Assembly (NCBI GenBank): GCA_028748945.1
Contig: JAQTOL010000228.1
Location: 1-5,803 of the forward strand
DNA: 5,803 nt
Origin: Paludibacter sp.
GTDB lineage: Bacteria; Bacteroidota; Bacteroidia; Bacteroidales; Paludibacteraceae
Direction of reading: 5' to 3'
Below the pieces are notes generated by a model, which searched no databases, was not told the origin of the DNA, and worked only from the letters and a program-made list of their open reading frames with translations. Both the position numbers and the translations under genes were made by a program. This document shows, piece after piece, positions 1-5,803 of this stretch; the first letter of the stretch is position 1; the number at the start of each line of letters is the position of its first letter.

Positions 1-65
1 AATTTTCCTGTTTTTTCGGCATACAACACTTCGGGGTCGGCATAATAACCGTTCAATACCGGATT
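1..65 (-). other. Start of a second GH43 catalytic module (truncated by window)
   Basis: From Asn436 the sequence reads NPVLNGYYADPEVLYAEKTG. The NP-(I/V)-L-x-G-(F/Y)-Y-(A/P)-DP pattern is the classic N-terminal blade of GH43 enzymes, and its Asp (here Asp445) serves as the general base. Only about 21 residues are visible. The acid Glu and the modulator Asp of this module lie outside the window, so whether it is active cannot be judged. Confidence 0.75.
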
Positions 66-1370
66 ATGGTTTTTTACTGCTTCAATCTGATAAGATTCCG
101 GAATCTTTCCTTTTATTTTTATCGTATAGTGAACCGGGCCTTTGCTGAAATCGGTTTTTTTTGCCGGTTTGATTTTAACTCCGGGAAAAGCATCGAATTC
201 AGGATTGAATGAACTTAAGTTGGTCGAAGTTTTTACAGGAAATGTTACCTTCTTTGTTGCGGTGTCCACCACAATATTGATTTTATTCAGTAAGGATGAA
301 TGAGCAGATTCCAGCACCTGAGCTGCTGTTAACCATTTAGCTTTCAGTCGTTCGGCTTCTTTTTCGGTAATCTGCAACACCGTTCCGTGACGGGGATGAA
401 AATCCATTGTTACATTTTGATCGATGACTTTAAAGTTTTCCAGATCATCGCTTTTTGTAAACTGATAACGCCCCCGCGTATAAACATCGTACATTAAAAT
501 CCACGAATTGGAATTATTCAGTTTGAAAACACCGGCTCCTTCCACCGGATCGGTAGTTTGTTGCAGGTATTTGTCCTGCAATACCCAATCCCCGGTCAGT
601 TTATCCGAAACTGCTTTTTTGATGCCGTTTCCATGTCCTTCTGTTTTAAAAAACAAGTGGTATTTCCCATTGGCAAAAACGATGTCACCATCGATGCACG
701 ATTTTCCATCCGGGCTGTAGAACAACTGTTTTGGGGTGGTTTCAAGCGCTGTAAAATCCTTATTCGCATAGGAATAATAAATTTTATCGTAATCAGTTCC
801 TTTTTTCTTCATGGAAAAATAAACCATGTATTTTCCTGCAGAAGGATCGTAAATGGTTTGGGGCGCCCATACCCGATCAATGTCGTTAAATTCGGGGAAA
901 GCCGTTGGAATATTAATGGCAGTGGAAGTCCAGTCTGTGAGATTATTTGATTTCAAGAGTACCATTCCCCGGTTTGAATCCCAGCCATTGGCTGAAACCA
1001 TATCGGTGGCCACCATGTAAAAAGTTTTACCATCCATACCCCGTAAAATATGTGGATCACGGACGCCACCCGTCAGACTTATAGCTTTAGAACTGATAAC
1101 CGGTTGATTGTTATTCAACGCTTTATAATTATAACCATCGTCGCTTAAAGCAAAGCGGATTTGTTCTTCATCTTTCCGGTTTCCGGTGAAGTAAACAAAC
1201 AGGTAGGCACTGTAATTGTCCTTTTTGTTAGTGACTTCCGATTGATCCTTCATTTTGTCAGGACTCATTGCTGATAATTGTTCTCCCTGTACAGAAGTTA
1301 TTATGCCCAAAAAAAGAATGAAACAAAGCGCCATTTTCTTTTTAGCTTTAAAATATAATGCATTCATCAT
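1..1370 (-). CDS. Secreted tandem-module GH43 glycosidase, 3' end cut by window edge
   Basis: This frame is open from the ATG at 1370 to the window edge (456 complete codons, no stop), so the C-terminus is missing. Residues 1-29 form a Sec signal peptide: Lys-rich start (KAKKK), hydrophobic core (ALCFILFLGIITS), likely cleavage near VQG/EQ. Residues about 50-345 are a complete GH43 five-bladed propeller. Its expected catalytic triad is visible: base Asp105 in VRDPHIL, pKa-modulating Asp227 in CIDGD, acid Glu277 in VEGAGVF. His328 in PRHGTV fits the conserved GH43 His near the central metal site. Residues about 364-433 look like an Ig-like connector. From residue 436, NPVLNGYYADPEV matches the opening of a second GH43 module, with Asp445 as its likely base. 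Family activities include alpha-L-arabinofuranosidase, beta-xylosidase and exo-galactanase. The first module recalls Bacteroides arabinofuranosidase-type enzymes, but this is from memory. ATG occurs twice at the start, and Met13 is a possible alternative. The preceding gene ends 26 bp upstream, with no Shine-Dalgarno motif. Confidence 0.9.
   Translation of the reverse strand, partial: MMNALYFKAKKKMALCFILFLGIITSVQGEQLSAMSPDKMKDQSEVTNKKDNYSAYLFVYFTGNRKDEEQIRFALSDDGYNYKALNNNQPVISSKAISLTGGVRDPHILRGMDGKTFYMVATDMVSANGWDSNRGMVLLKSNNLTDWTSTAINIPTAFPEFNDIDRVWAPQTIYDPSAGKYMVYFSMKKKGTDYDKIYYSYANKDFTALETTPKQLFYSPDGKSCIDGDIVFANGKYHLFFKTEGHGNGIKKAVSDKLTGDWVLQDKYLQQTTDPVEGAGVFKLNNSNSWILMYDVYTRGRYQFTKSDDLENFKVIDQNVTMDFHPRHGTVLQITEKEAERLKAKWLTAAQVLESAHSSLLNKINIVVDTATKKVTFPVKTSTNLSSFNPEFDAFPGVKIKPAKKTDFSKGPVHYTIKIKGKIPESYQIEAVKNHNPVLNGYYADPEVLYAEKTGK
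72..281 (-). other. Ig-like connector domain between the two GH43 modules
   Basis: Residues about 364-433 of the GH43 protein carry alternating hydrophobic strands (INIVVD, KKVTFPV), then a PGVKIKP turn, DFSKGPVHYTIKI and a YQIEAV strand. This layout (value strand, PG.xI.P, dFS.pv.YtI, Y.I.V) is common in short bacterial Ig-like or DUF5018-like beta-sandwich domains of Bacteroidota surface and secreted proteins. It lies directly between the end of the first propeller and the NPVL opening of the second, so it probably acts as a rigid spacer. The assignment rests on pattern only. Confidence 0.5.
1284..1370 (-). other. Signal peptide (Sec/SPI) of the GH43 protein
   Basis: Residues 1-29 have a basic n-region (KAKKK at 8-12), a hydrophobic core from about 13 to 25 and a polar, small-residue end (TSVQG). 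Cys16 lies inside the hydrophobic core and is not placed like a lipobox Cys, so cleavage by signal peptidase I is more likely than lipidation. The enzyme is therefore predicted to be periplasmic or otherwise exported. The exact cleavage site is uncertain. Confidence 0.7.
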
Positions 1371-1396
1371 TAAACGTTTTAGATTGTTTGTATTTT

Positions 1397-3328
1397 TCAA
1401 TATATATCCTCAAACTCAAGAGCGCTTGTTGGTACAAATTCCAGATAATCGAACATGAATTGACCACCGCTTAAGCCCTTAACGGTAAGTTTATGGGTTC
1501 CTGCTTTACTAAACGGAAAGATTCCCAGGACCTTTCTTAAGCACGATGTTTCATATCTGGCACTTTCGGCCTTATACCAAACAGTTCTTTCAGCTTTGAA
1601 TACAGCGGGCCCTTTCATATATCCCCTGTTGCGCATCATTTTATCATTTTCATAACCGAAAGGATCTGATGGAGTAGTTCCGGGTGTTTCGGATCCGATT
1701 TCAGGATTATTGGCCTGATTATTTAAATTTAAAGGCACCCCACACGGTATATCATCAATATACAATTGAGCCACCCCACGATTACCGTTGGCAACATACC
1801 CGAATCTCACTTCATAGGTACCTTCAGGAACTGGAGGTGTTGTGATTGTAAAATCGTAGAGTTTTCCAGCTGACGATTCCAAATATATTTCGTCACCTTC
1901 ATAATCGATGTATGCGTCGTATGGTGTCAGATAACCTACCTGCGTTTGTTCGGAACAGGAAATCCGATCAATGTAACCTCTTGGTAATAAAAACAAGGTG
2001 TTTTTTAAAGCAGTGGGTAATCCTTGTTCAGGTAATCCACGCATATCATTGTTGGTCAATTCGGGGAAAAAACTTGCCGCATCAAAACGAAGACGTTTAT
2101 TTGATAATTCATTATATACATCTTTATTATATTCCAAAAGACCATCAATTTCATGATAAACACCATTTGTTGCATCATTGTCATAATTCGCTGTAATATG
2201 GATCACTTTCCCTGATTCAGGTAAATAGTTGATAAGATTTGTTTGGTTTAACAGCCTGTCTTTTTTTATCTCAATCAATGTATTTGGACACATTGTTTCA
2301 ATGTATTCATACATATCCTTATTTTTCAGCATGTTACCGGTATCATAGGTGTCTATAAATTTGGTATAACTAATTTGTTTATTTATAATATGATAGGCAA
2401 CAAATCGGTTCAAACTGTTTCGTCTGTCGGTAATATCGCTGACAGATGCATCTGCAGGATATACCTGATCGTAAACCTGTTTGGCATGCGTTGCCATAGT
2501 TGCTAAATCAATAATACCGTTCTCTTTCAAAGTGTTGTTACTTTCCATTAATAAAGTATAGCCATATTTCCTTGAAGTAGGTATCTGCTTGTTAAACTCC
2601 CTGCCGGTATTCATATTTATAAAAGAAGAGTAAAGTGTCGGATCGTACGAATCATCTTTAATCATCAGAAGTGAATCTGCCATCCCTGTGGCAATTAGTG
2701 CTTTATAGAACAAAGTAAAAGTTGAATCATTGGAAATTGCTTCCACAATTCCGGAACGGGTGGGATTAAGGACTTCATCAATCTTATGAATTACTCCGTT
2801 ATGTACTAATATGTCTTTTCTGATTATTTTGGATGTTTTGTTTACATAAGCTGTACCGACATCTGAAAAAGAAATTGATAAATATCGCTGGCTCATTGAT
2901 AGTTGAGGTAAACGTCCGTCAATGAAGTTTGAATACATGACAACCGAACCATCGATGATATGATCGTAAGCAATTATTTTTAAGGAGTCAAAAGGAAAGT
3001 CCTTCAATGATTTTTTCCCTTTTAACTGGTAGAACTTTTTCATTGCTTCATTGGATGGGGCAAAACAGGTGTATGATCCATAGCCATTTAAGAGACCAGT
3101 TACTCCTGTCGTATCCAGGAGAGCTGAAAATTCCGAAAAATCTGTTGAATCATTCAGGTATTCCCCCATCATTTTATCCGTGAAGGTGTACAAATTGCTT
3201 CCGACTTCATCAGAATCACAAGCCGAAAAAAAACCAAGGGATACAAAAACAAGAATAAAAAACAATCCATTACGTTTAAAAATAACTGAAAATATTTTTT
3301 CTCTTTTCATTTTCGATAGAGTTTTCAT
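1397..3328 (-). CDS. Two-FAS1-domain surface lipoprotein with C-terminal carbohydrate-binding-like domain
   Basis: Complete 643-aa protein, ATG at 3328, TGA at 1399-1397. It is probably an outer-membrane lipoprotein that binds or displays glycan; this role is inferred from context. Residues 1-36 are a lipoprotein signal with lipobox FSAC and lipidated Cys37. The following DSDE resembles the acidic surface-export signal of Bacteroidota lipoproteins. FAS1 domain 1 spans about 45-190, with an H1-type motif (TCFAPSNEAMKKF, 87-99), YDHIIDGSV (121-129) and an H2-type motif (VHNGVIHKIDEVLNP, 175-189). FAS1 domain 2 spans about 194-400 and is more divergent (TLLMESNNTL at 258-267, FVAYHIINKQI at 309-319, NGVYHEIDGLLEYN at 388-401). 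Residues about 440-643 form a beta-rich domain that includes EGTYEVRFGYVAN, VAQLYIDD and the terminal FMFDYLEFVP. The start is 21 bp after the GH31 stop, without Shine-Dalgarno; Met7 is a possible alternative start. There is no catalytic signature. The most likely database label is fasciclin domain-containing protein. Confidence 0.9.
   Translation of the reverse strand: MKTLSKMKREKIFSVIFKRNGLFFILVFVSLGFFSACDSDEVGSNLYTFTDKMMGEYLNDSTDFSEFSALLDTTGVTGLLNGYGSYTCFAPSNEAMKKFYQLKGKKSLKDFPFDSLKIIAYDHIIDGSVVMYSNFIDGRLPQLSMSQRYLSISFSDVGTAYVNKTSKIIRKDILVHNGVIHKIDEVLNPTRSGIVEAISNDSTFTLFYKALIATGMADSLLMIKDDSYDPTLYSSFINMNTGREFNKQIPTSRKYGYTLLMESNNTLKENGIIDLATMATHAKQVYDQVYPADASVSDITDRRNSLNRFVAYHIINKQISYTKFIDTYDTGNMLKNKDMYEYIETMCPNTLIEIKKDRLLNQTNLINYLPESGKVIHITANYDNDATNGVYHEIDGLLEYNKDVYNELSNKRLRFDAASFFPELTNNDMRGLPEQGLPTALKNTLFLLPRGYIDRISCSEQTQVGYLTPYDAYIDYEGDEIYLESSAGKLYDFTITTPPVPEGTYEVRFGYVANGNRGVAQLYIDDIPCGVPLNLNNQANNPEIGSETPGTTPSDPFGYENDKMMRNRGYMKGPAVFKAERTVWYKAESARYETSCLRKVLGIFPFSKAGTHKLTVKGLSGGQFMFDYLEFVPTSALEFEDIY
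1400..2011 (-). other. C-terminal beta-rich, CBM-like domain of the FAS1 lipoprotein
   Basis: Residues about 440-643 contain the strands EIYLESSAGKLYDFTI, EGTYEVRFGYVAN and VAQLYIDDIPCGVPL, then a Pro/Thr/Gly/Asn-rich segment (536-560), the motif RNRGYMKGPAVF (566-577), and finally AGTHKLTVKGLSGGQFMFDYLEFVP. The G-x-Y-x-V-R/x-F opening, the D-x-x-P binding strand, the THKLTVKG strand and the closing D-Y-L-E-F-V-P are typical of CBM6/35-like or golvesin-type jelly rolls. In Bacteroidota a domain of unknown function (DUF5108, from memory) is known C-terminal to fasciclin domains. The ligand, if any, is unknown. Confidence 0.5.
3218..3328 (-). other. Lipoprotein signal peptide and lipobox with acidic +1 to +4 region
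   Basis: Residues 1-36 have a basic start (KMKREK and KRN), a long hydrophobic core (GLFFILVFVSLGFF) and the lipobox FSAC, placing the lipidated Cys at residue 37 (codon 3220-3218). The next residues are DSDE. Acidic residues right after the Cys are known in Bacteroidota as a lipoprotein export signal that directs proteins to the outer face of the outer membrane, which supports surface display. The match to published consensus forms is approximate. Confidence 0.8.
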
Positions 3329-3349
3329 TATTTTGTTTTCAATTAGGGA

Positions 3350-5713
3350 TTATAATTTTAAAGTCAAATGCTTTCCTTTGTACACAATTTTTTTGTTGAC
3401 TTTAGCGGATATATCTCCAACACCCTTACCACTTTCAACCACCACAAAATTGAATTCGCGCGTAGTTAGCATTCCGGGAAAAGTTCCTTTGCATTCACCG
3501 ATAGTCAAGGTTTTTGTTTTATCGAACCACTTGAATTGTATAGTGGAATAAATCCCTTTCTCGTAATTATAATTATCGTTTTCATCTTCATATAAAGTAA
3601 ATTCTGCGTCGGCACCGGGATAAATCCTGATTTCCAAATTGTCCCATTTTTTTTCGGAAGCATATTGCACTTTTGGTCCCAAAGGTAAAATGGTGCCGGC
3701 TTTTACAAATAAAGGAATAATATTGACCGGAACCGCTTTGTCAATGTCCTGACCGCCCTGGAATTTCTCACCGGTCCAGAAATCAAACCATTCGGTGCCT
3801 TTCGGTAAATATACTTTTTTCGTTTTTACGTTACTAAAGTCTTCAATGGTTTTCCCTTCCTGTTTGCTGACATAAAGCGGTTTTAAAACCGGAGCAACAA
3901 GAATTGAACGGCCATACATGTATTCATTTGTGATGTCGAGCACTCTTTTATCAGAGGCAAAATCCATCATCAAGGCACGCATAAAACTTTCCGACCGATT
4001 GGAAACTCCCCAGGCTGTAGCATAATTGTACGGTAATAACAGGTACCGCAGATTGATGTATTTCCCAATGGCATCGTACGACCAATCGCCGGGTTTCCCA
4101 AACTGGTAAATTTCACGCGGAGCATCGGTGCCGTGAGACCGCATCATGGGGGTAAATGTACCAAATTGTATCCAGCGAACATACAATTCGTGATACATTT
4201 TATCTTGCAATGCATTTTTATAATTCCACAAAAAGAATCCGCCGATGTCAGCATTCCAGTAAGGAATACCGCTGAGTGAAAAGTTTAAGCCGGCAGGAAT
4301 TTGTTTTCGAAGCGTTTCCCAACTCGAAACAATATCACCAGACCAGGAGTTTGCTCCATACCGTTGTTGTCCGGCAAAAGCCGAACGGGTTAGTATAAAT
4401 ACCCGTTTTTGGGAAGTCGTGGCGCGTTGGTGCTCATAAATTCCCTTAATATGCATCAATGGAAAGGCATTGATAACCGAGCGATAGGAACCCAGGTAAG
4501 TAGGCTGATCAAAATCTTTTTCCTTTACATTGATGTGATCCGGTTCCGATGAATCCAGCCACCAGGCATCGGTATTGAATGAGAAAACACCCTTGTTCAG
4601 GTAGTCCCAGTAAATATTTCGTGCAACCGGATTGTAAGGATCATAGGGTCTTGTCCCTGAATTTGGCGGCCATGTTTCAAAATCGATCAACATTTTTTTT
4701 GCTTTTAATTCTTTGTATTGATCCGTCAAGGGTCCAAATCCCGGCCAGGCGACAATCATCAGATGAGCATTCATATTGTGAATTTTGTTGACCATTCCTT
4801 GCGGATCGGGGTAGGTGGTTTTGTCGAAACTCATTGCATTCCAGCTGGAGTCATTTCCCCAATAACGCCAATCCTGAATAATTCCATCAAGAGGAACTTT
4901 CAAACTGCGGTATTTTTCCACTACGCCGACAATTTCATCCTGATTTTTATAGCGTTCACGGGATTGTAAGTACCCAAAAGCCCACAAGGGAAGCATAGGT
5001 GATTCTCCGGTCAGGTCACGCATTTGAGCAATAACTCCGTCGGCATTCGCGCCGTACATAAAATAATAATCGGAACAATCACCCAACGATTCAAAGGAAG
5101 TTTCCTGAATATTATCGGTGTAAGTTGTGGCGGCATAATTATCCCAAAATACACCGTATCCTTTTACCGACTGGAAAAAAGGAATACAGATTTTCATATT
5201 GTCGTTTTTTAGGATAATCCTTTCTTCACGTTGAATTAATTTCCCGTTTTGTTGCTGTCCTAATCCGTAGATGGCTTCATCTTTATCGAGCATAAAAGCC
5301 TGACGGACCGTAAAGGTTTGCTTTTTTACATCAAGAGTGGGTGTAAACTGGGTACCATAATCTTTTTCAGTAAATAGTTGATTCCCTTTTAAATCGAAAA
5401 ATGTAACCCGTCCGGTCATCAAATCCAGCACCGTTTTAATCGAACTGCTGCTTAAAGTTACAATATTTCCCTCTTTCGTGATTTCTAAGTTCGTTCTTTC
5501 AGGCGTTTTCACAACAGAAAGACTGCTCTTTTCCAAAGTAACGCCTTCAGGAGTTTTTAATACACGAACAATGGTCGGACTAAAATACTGAACTTCCAAC
5601 TGATAGGATTGAGTCGTTGTTTTTACGACTAAGTCGGTTTTTTGGTAGGATTGAGCAAAGCCTTGTCCACTAAAAAAAACCAAAATAAGAAAAGTAAAAT
5701 TTCTGAATTTCAT
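3350..5713 (-). CDS. Secreted GH31 alpha-glycosidase, alpha-xylosidase-like
   Basis: Complete 787-aa retaining glycosidase, ATG at 5713, TAA at 3352-3350. Residues 1-20 are a Sec signal peptide with cleavage likely at GFA/QS. Residues about 25-235 are the N-terminal beta-sandwich (YGLGQQQNG, GYGVFWDNYA). About 240-575 is the catalytic (beta/alpha)8 barrel: PLWAFGYLQSRERY (242-255), PLDGIIQDWRYWG (274-286), nucleophile Asp387 in AWWLDSSEPD, acid/base Asp460 in SWSGDIVSSWE, DIGGFF (489-494) and MRSHGTDAPREIY (524-536). About 576-685 is the proximal C-terminal sheet. About 690-760 matches DUF5110 (EIRIYPGADAEFTLYEDE, DNYNYEKG). Both catalytic Asp are present. The WWLDSSEP nucleophile motif, VPLDGIIQDWRYWG and RSHGTDAPRE resemble Bacteroidota alpha-xylosidases, but alpha-glucosidase or alpha-galactosidase activity is not excluded. 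The protein lacks the PA14 insert of the roughly 950-aa xyloglucan enzymes. It is the first visible gene of the operon; no Shine-Dalgarno motif precedes it. Confidence 0.95.
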   Translation of the reverse strand: MKFRNFTFLILVFFSGQGFAQSYQKTDLVVKTTTQSYQLEVQYFSPTIVRVLKTPEGVTLEKSSLSVVKTPERTNLEITKEGNIVTLSSSSIKTVLDLMTGRVTFFDLKGNQLFTEKDYGTQFTPTLDVKKQTFTVRQAFMLDKDEAIYGLGQQQNGKLIQREERIILKNDNMKICIPFFQSVKGYGVFWDNYAATTYTDNIQETSFESLGDCSDYYFMYGANADGVIAQMRDLTGESPMLPLWAFGYLQSRERYKNQDEIVGVVEKYRSLKVPLDGIIQDWRYWGNDSSWNAMSFDKTTYPDPQGMVNKIHNMNAHLMIVAWPGFGPLTDQYKELKAKKMLIDFETWPPNSGTRPYDPYNPVARNIYWDYLNKGVFSFNTDAWWLDSSEPDHINVKEKDFDQPTYLGSYRSVINAFPLMHIKGIYEHQRATTSQKRVFILTRSAFAGQQRYGANSWSGDIVSSWETLRKQIPAGLNFSLSGIPYWNADIGGFFLWNYKNALQDKMYHELYVRWIQFGTFTPMMRSHGTDAPREIYQFGKPGDWSYDAIGKYINLRYLLLPYNYATAWGVSNRSESFMRALMMDFASDKRVLDITNEYMYGRSILVAPVLKPLYVSKQEGKTIEDFSNVKTKKVYLPKGTEWFDFWTGEKFQGGQDIDKAVPVNIIPLFVKAGTILPLGPKVQYASEKKWDNLEIRIYPGADAEFTLYEDENDNYNYEKGIYSTIQFKWFDKTKTLTIGECKGTFPGMLTTREFNFVVVESGKGVGDISAKVNKKIVYKGKHLTLKL
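5654..5713 (-). other. Signal peptide (Sec/SPI) of the GH31 enzyme
   Basis: Residues 1-20 show a basic n-region (MKFRN), a hydrophobic core (FTFLILVFF) and a GQGFA end followed by QS. Small residues at -3/-1 followed by Gln at +1 are common in Bacteroidota signal peptidase I substrates. No Cys is present, so the enzyme is soluble and exported, most likely periplasmic. Confidence 0.85.
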
Positions 5714-5803
5714 GGTGATAATTATTTAAGGTGAAGCGATGAGCGTTTTTTAAGTTTCTATACAACTCATTTTTTAAAATAAAACGGATGAAAATACATT
5801 GTA
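5714..5803 (-). promoter_or_regulatory. AT-rich leader upstream of the GH31 gene; no clear promoter seen
   Basis: These 90 bases precede the first visible start. On the minus strand no convincing Bacteroidota promoter (TTTG about 33 bp and TAnnTTTG about 7 bp before a start point) is present; TTTG does not occur in this stretch. No stable hairpin was found by eye. The segment immediately before the ATG (AAATAATTATCACC) is A/T-rich, which is usual for initiation in this phylum. The operon promoter may lie further upstream, or the gene may be co-transcribed with one outside the window. Confidence 0.3.

Larger units (their letters stand above)
1..5713 (-). other. Predicted three-gene operon, glycan-utilization locus fragment
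   Basis: GH31, the FAS1 lipoprotein and the GH43 protein share a strand and are separated by 21 bp (3329-3349) and 26 bp (1371-1396). Neither gap can hold a promoter plus a terminator, and no hairpin is visible in them, so one transcript is expected. Two exported glycosidases of different families flanking a surface-type lipoprotein is the pattern of a Bacteroidota polysaccharide utilization locus. SusC, SusD and a regulator are not in the window, so the PUL label is an inference from gene content. Confidence 0.75.

Noticed and set aside
508..950. Overlapping plus-strand open frames opposite the GH43 gene
   Set aside because: They are antisense to a continuous minus-strand frame with intact GH43 motifs, have no recognisable domain, and are Cys/Phe-rich in the way antisense translations often are.
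1284..1370. GH43 protein as a lipoprotein (Cys16 in the signal region)
   Set aside because: Cys16 precedes most of the hydrophobic core instead of following it, and no lipobox of the L-(A/S)-(G/A)-C type is placed at the end of the core.
3180..3551. A 123-codon plus-strand open frame spanning the GH31/FAS1 junction
   Set aside because: It is antisense to both the lipoprotein signal peptide and the GH31 C-terminus. Its composition is explained by the opposite strand and it shows no protein-like motif.
4579..5212. Several 60-85 codon plus-strand open frames opposite the GH31 gene
   Set aside because: They overlap each other and the strongly supported GH31 reading frame, show no domain, and lack initiation context; they are antisense shadows.
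5659..5803. Minus-strand frame open from the right window edge into the GH31 signal-peptide region, a possible tail of an upstream gene overlapping GH31
   Set aside because: It runs about 45 codons to a TAG near 5665 but has an unlikely Asn/Phe/Lys-rich composition and no motif. An overlap that deep into the next gene is improbable. The other two minus-strand frames stop within about 40 bases.
5714..5803. Possible hairpin or operator around AAGCGATGAGCGTT in the leader
   Set aside because: The repeated AGCG units are direct, not inverted, so they do not form a stem, and two four-base copies are not enough to call an operator.
1..5803. CRISPR array, tRNA/rRNA, insertion sequence, phage or defence system
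   Set aside because: No spaced direct repeats, clover-leaf sequence, terminal inverted repeats, transposase or defence-type domain were seen on either strand. Coding density is almost fully explained by the three glycan-related genes.

Overview
The window is most consistent with a Bacteroidota genome, probably Bacteroidales or Marinilabiliales-like. The evidence is AT-rich DNA, no Shine-Dalgarno motif before any start, a lipoprotein whose lipidated Cys is followed by an acidic stretch, and a gene content typical of a polysaccharide utilization locus (PUL). The genus cannot be read from the sequence.

All three genes lie on the minus strand, so the biological order runs right to left. Positions 5803-5714 are a short AT-rich leader. 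Positions 5713-3350 encode a complete secreted GH31 alpha-glycosidase of 787 aa. After 21 bp, positions 3328-1397 encode a complete 643-aa lipoprotein with two fasciclin (FAS1) domains and a C-terminal beta-rich domain that looks carbohydrate-binding. After 26 bp, positions 1370-1 encode the first 456 codons of a secreted protein built from a complete GH43 five-bladed-propeller module, an Ig-like connector and the beginning of a second GH43 module, which is cut by the window edge. The tight same-strand spacing implies one operon.

The working model is degradation of a branched plant-type or algal glycan. The GH43 module or modules would remove alpha-L-arabinofuranosyl or beta-xylosyl-type units. 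GH31 would remove an alpha-linked sugar (xylose, glucose or galactose). The FAS1 lipoprotein would sit on the outer membrane and bind or present the glycan. The exact substrate is not determined. No SusC/SusD pair, regulator, RNA gene, mobile element, CRISPR array or repeat array is visible.

Nothing here amounts to a clearly new system. The least-explained part is the C-terminal domain of the FAS1 lipoprotein, and its place between two glycosidases is the main reason to look again.
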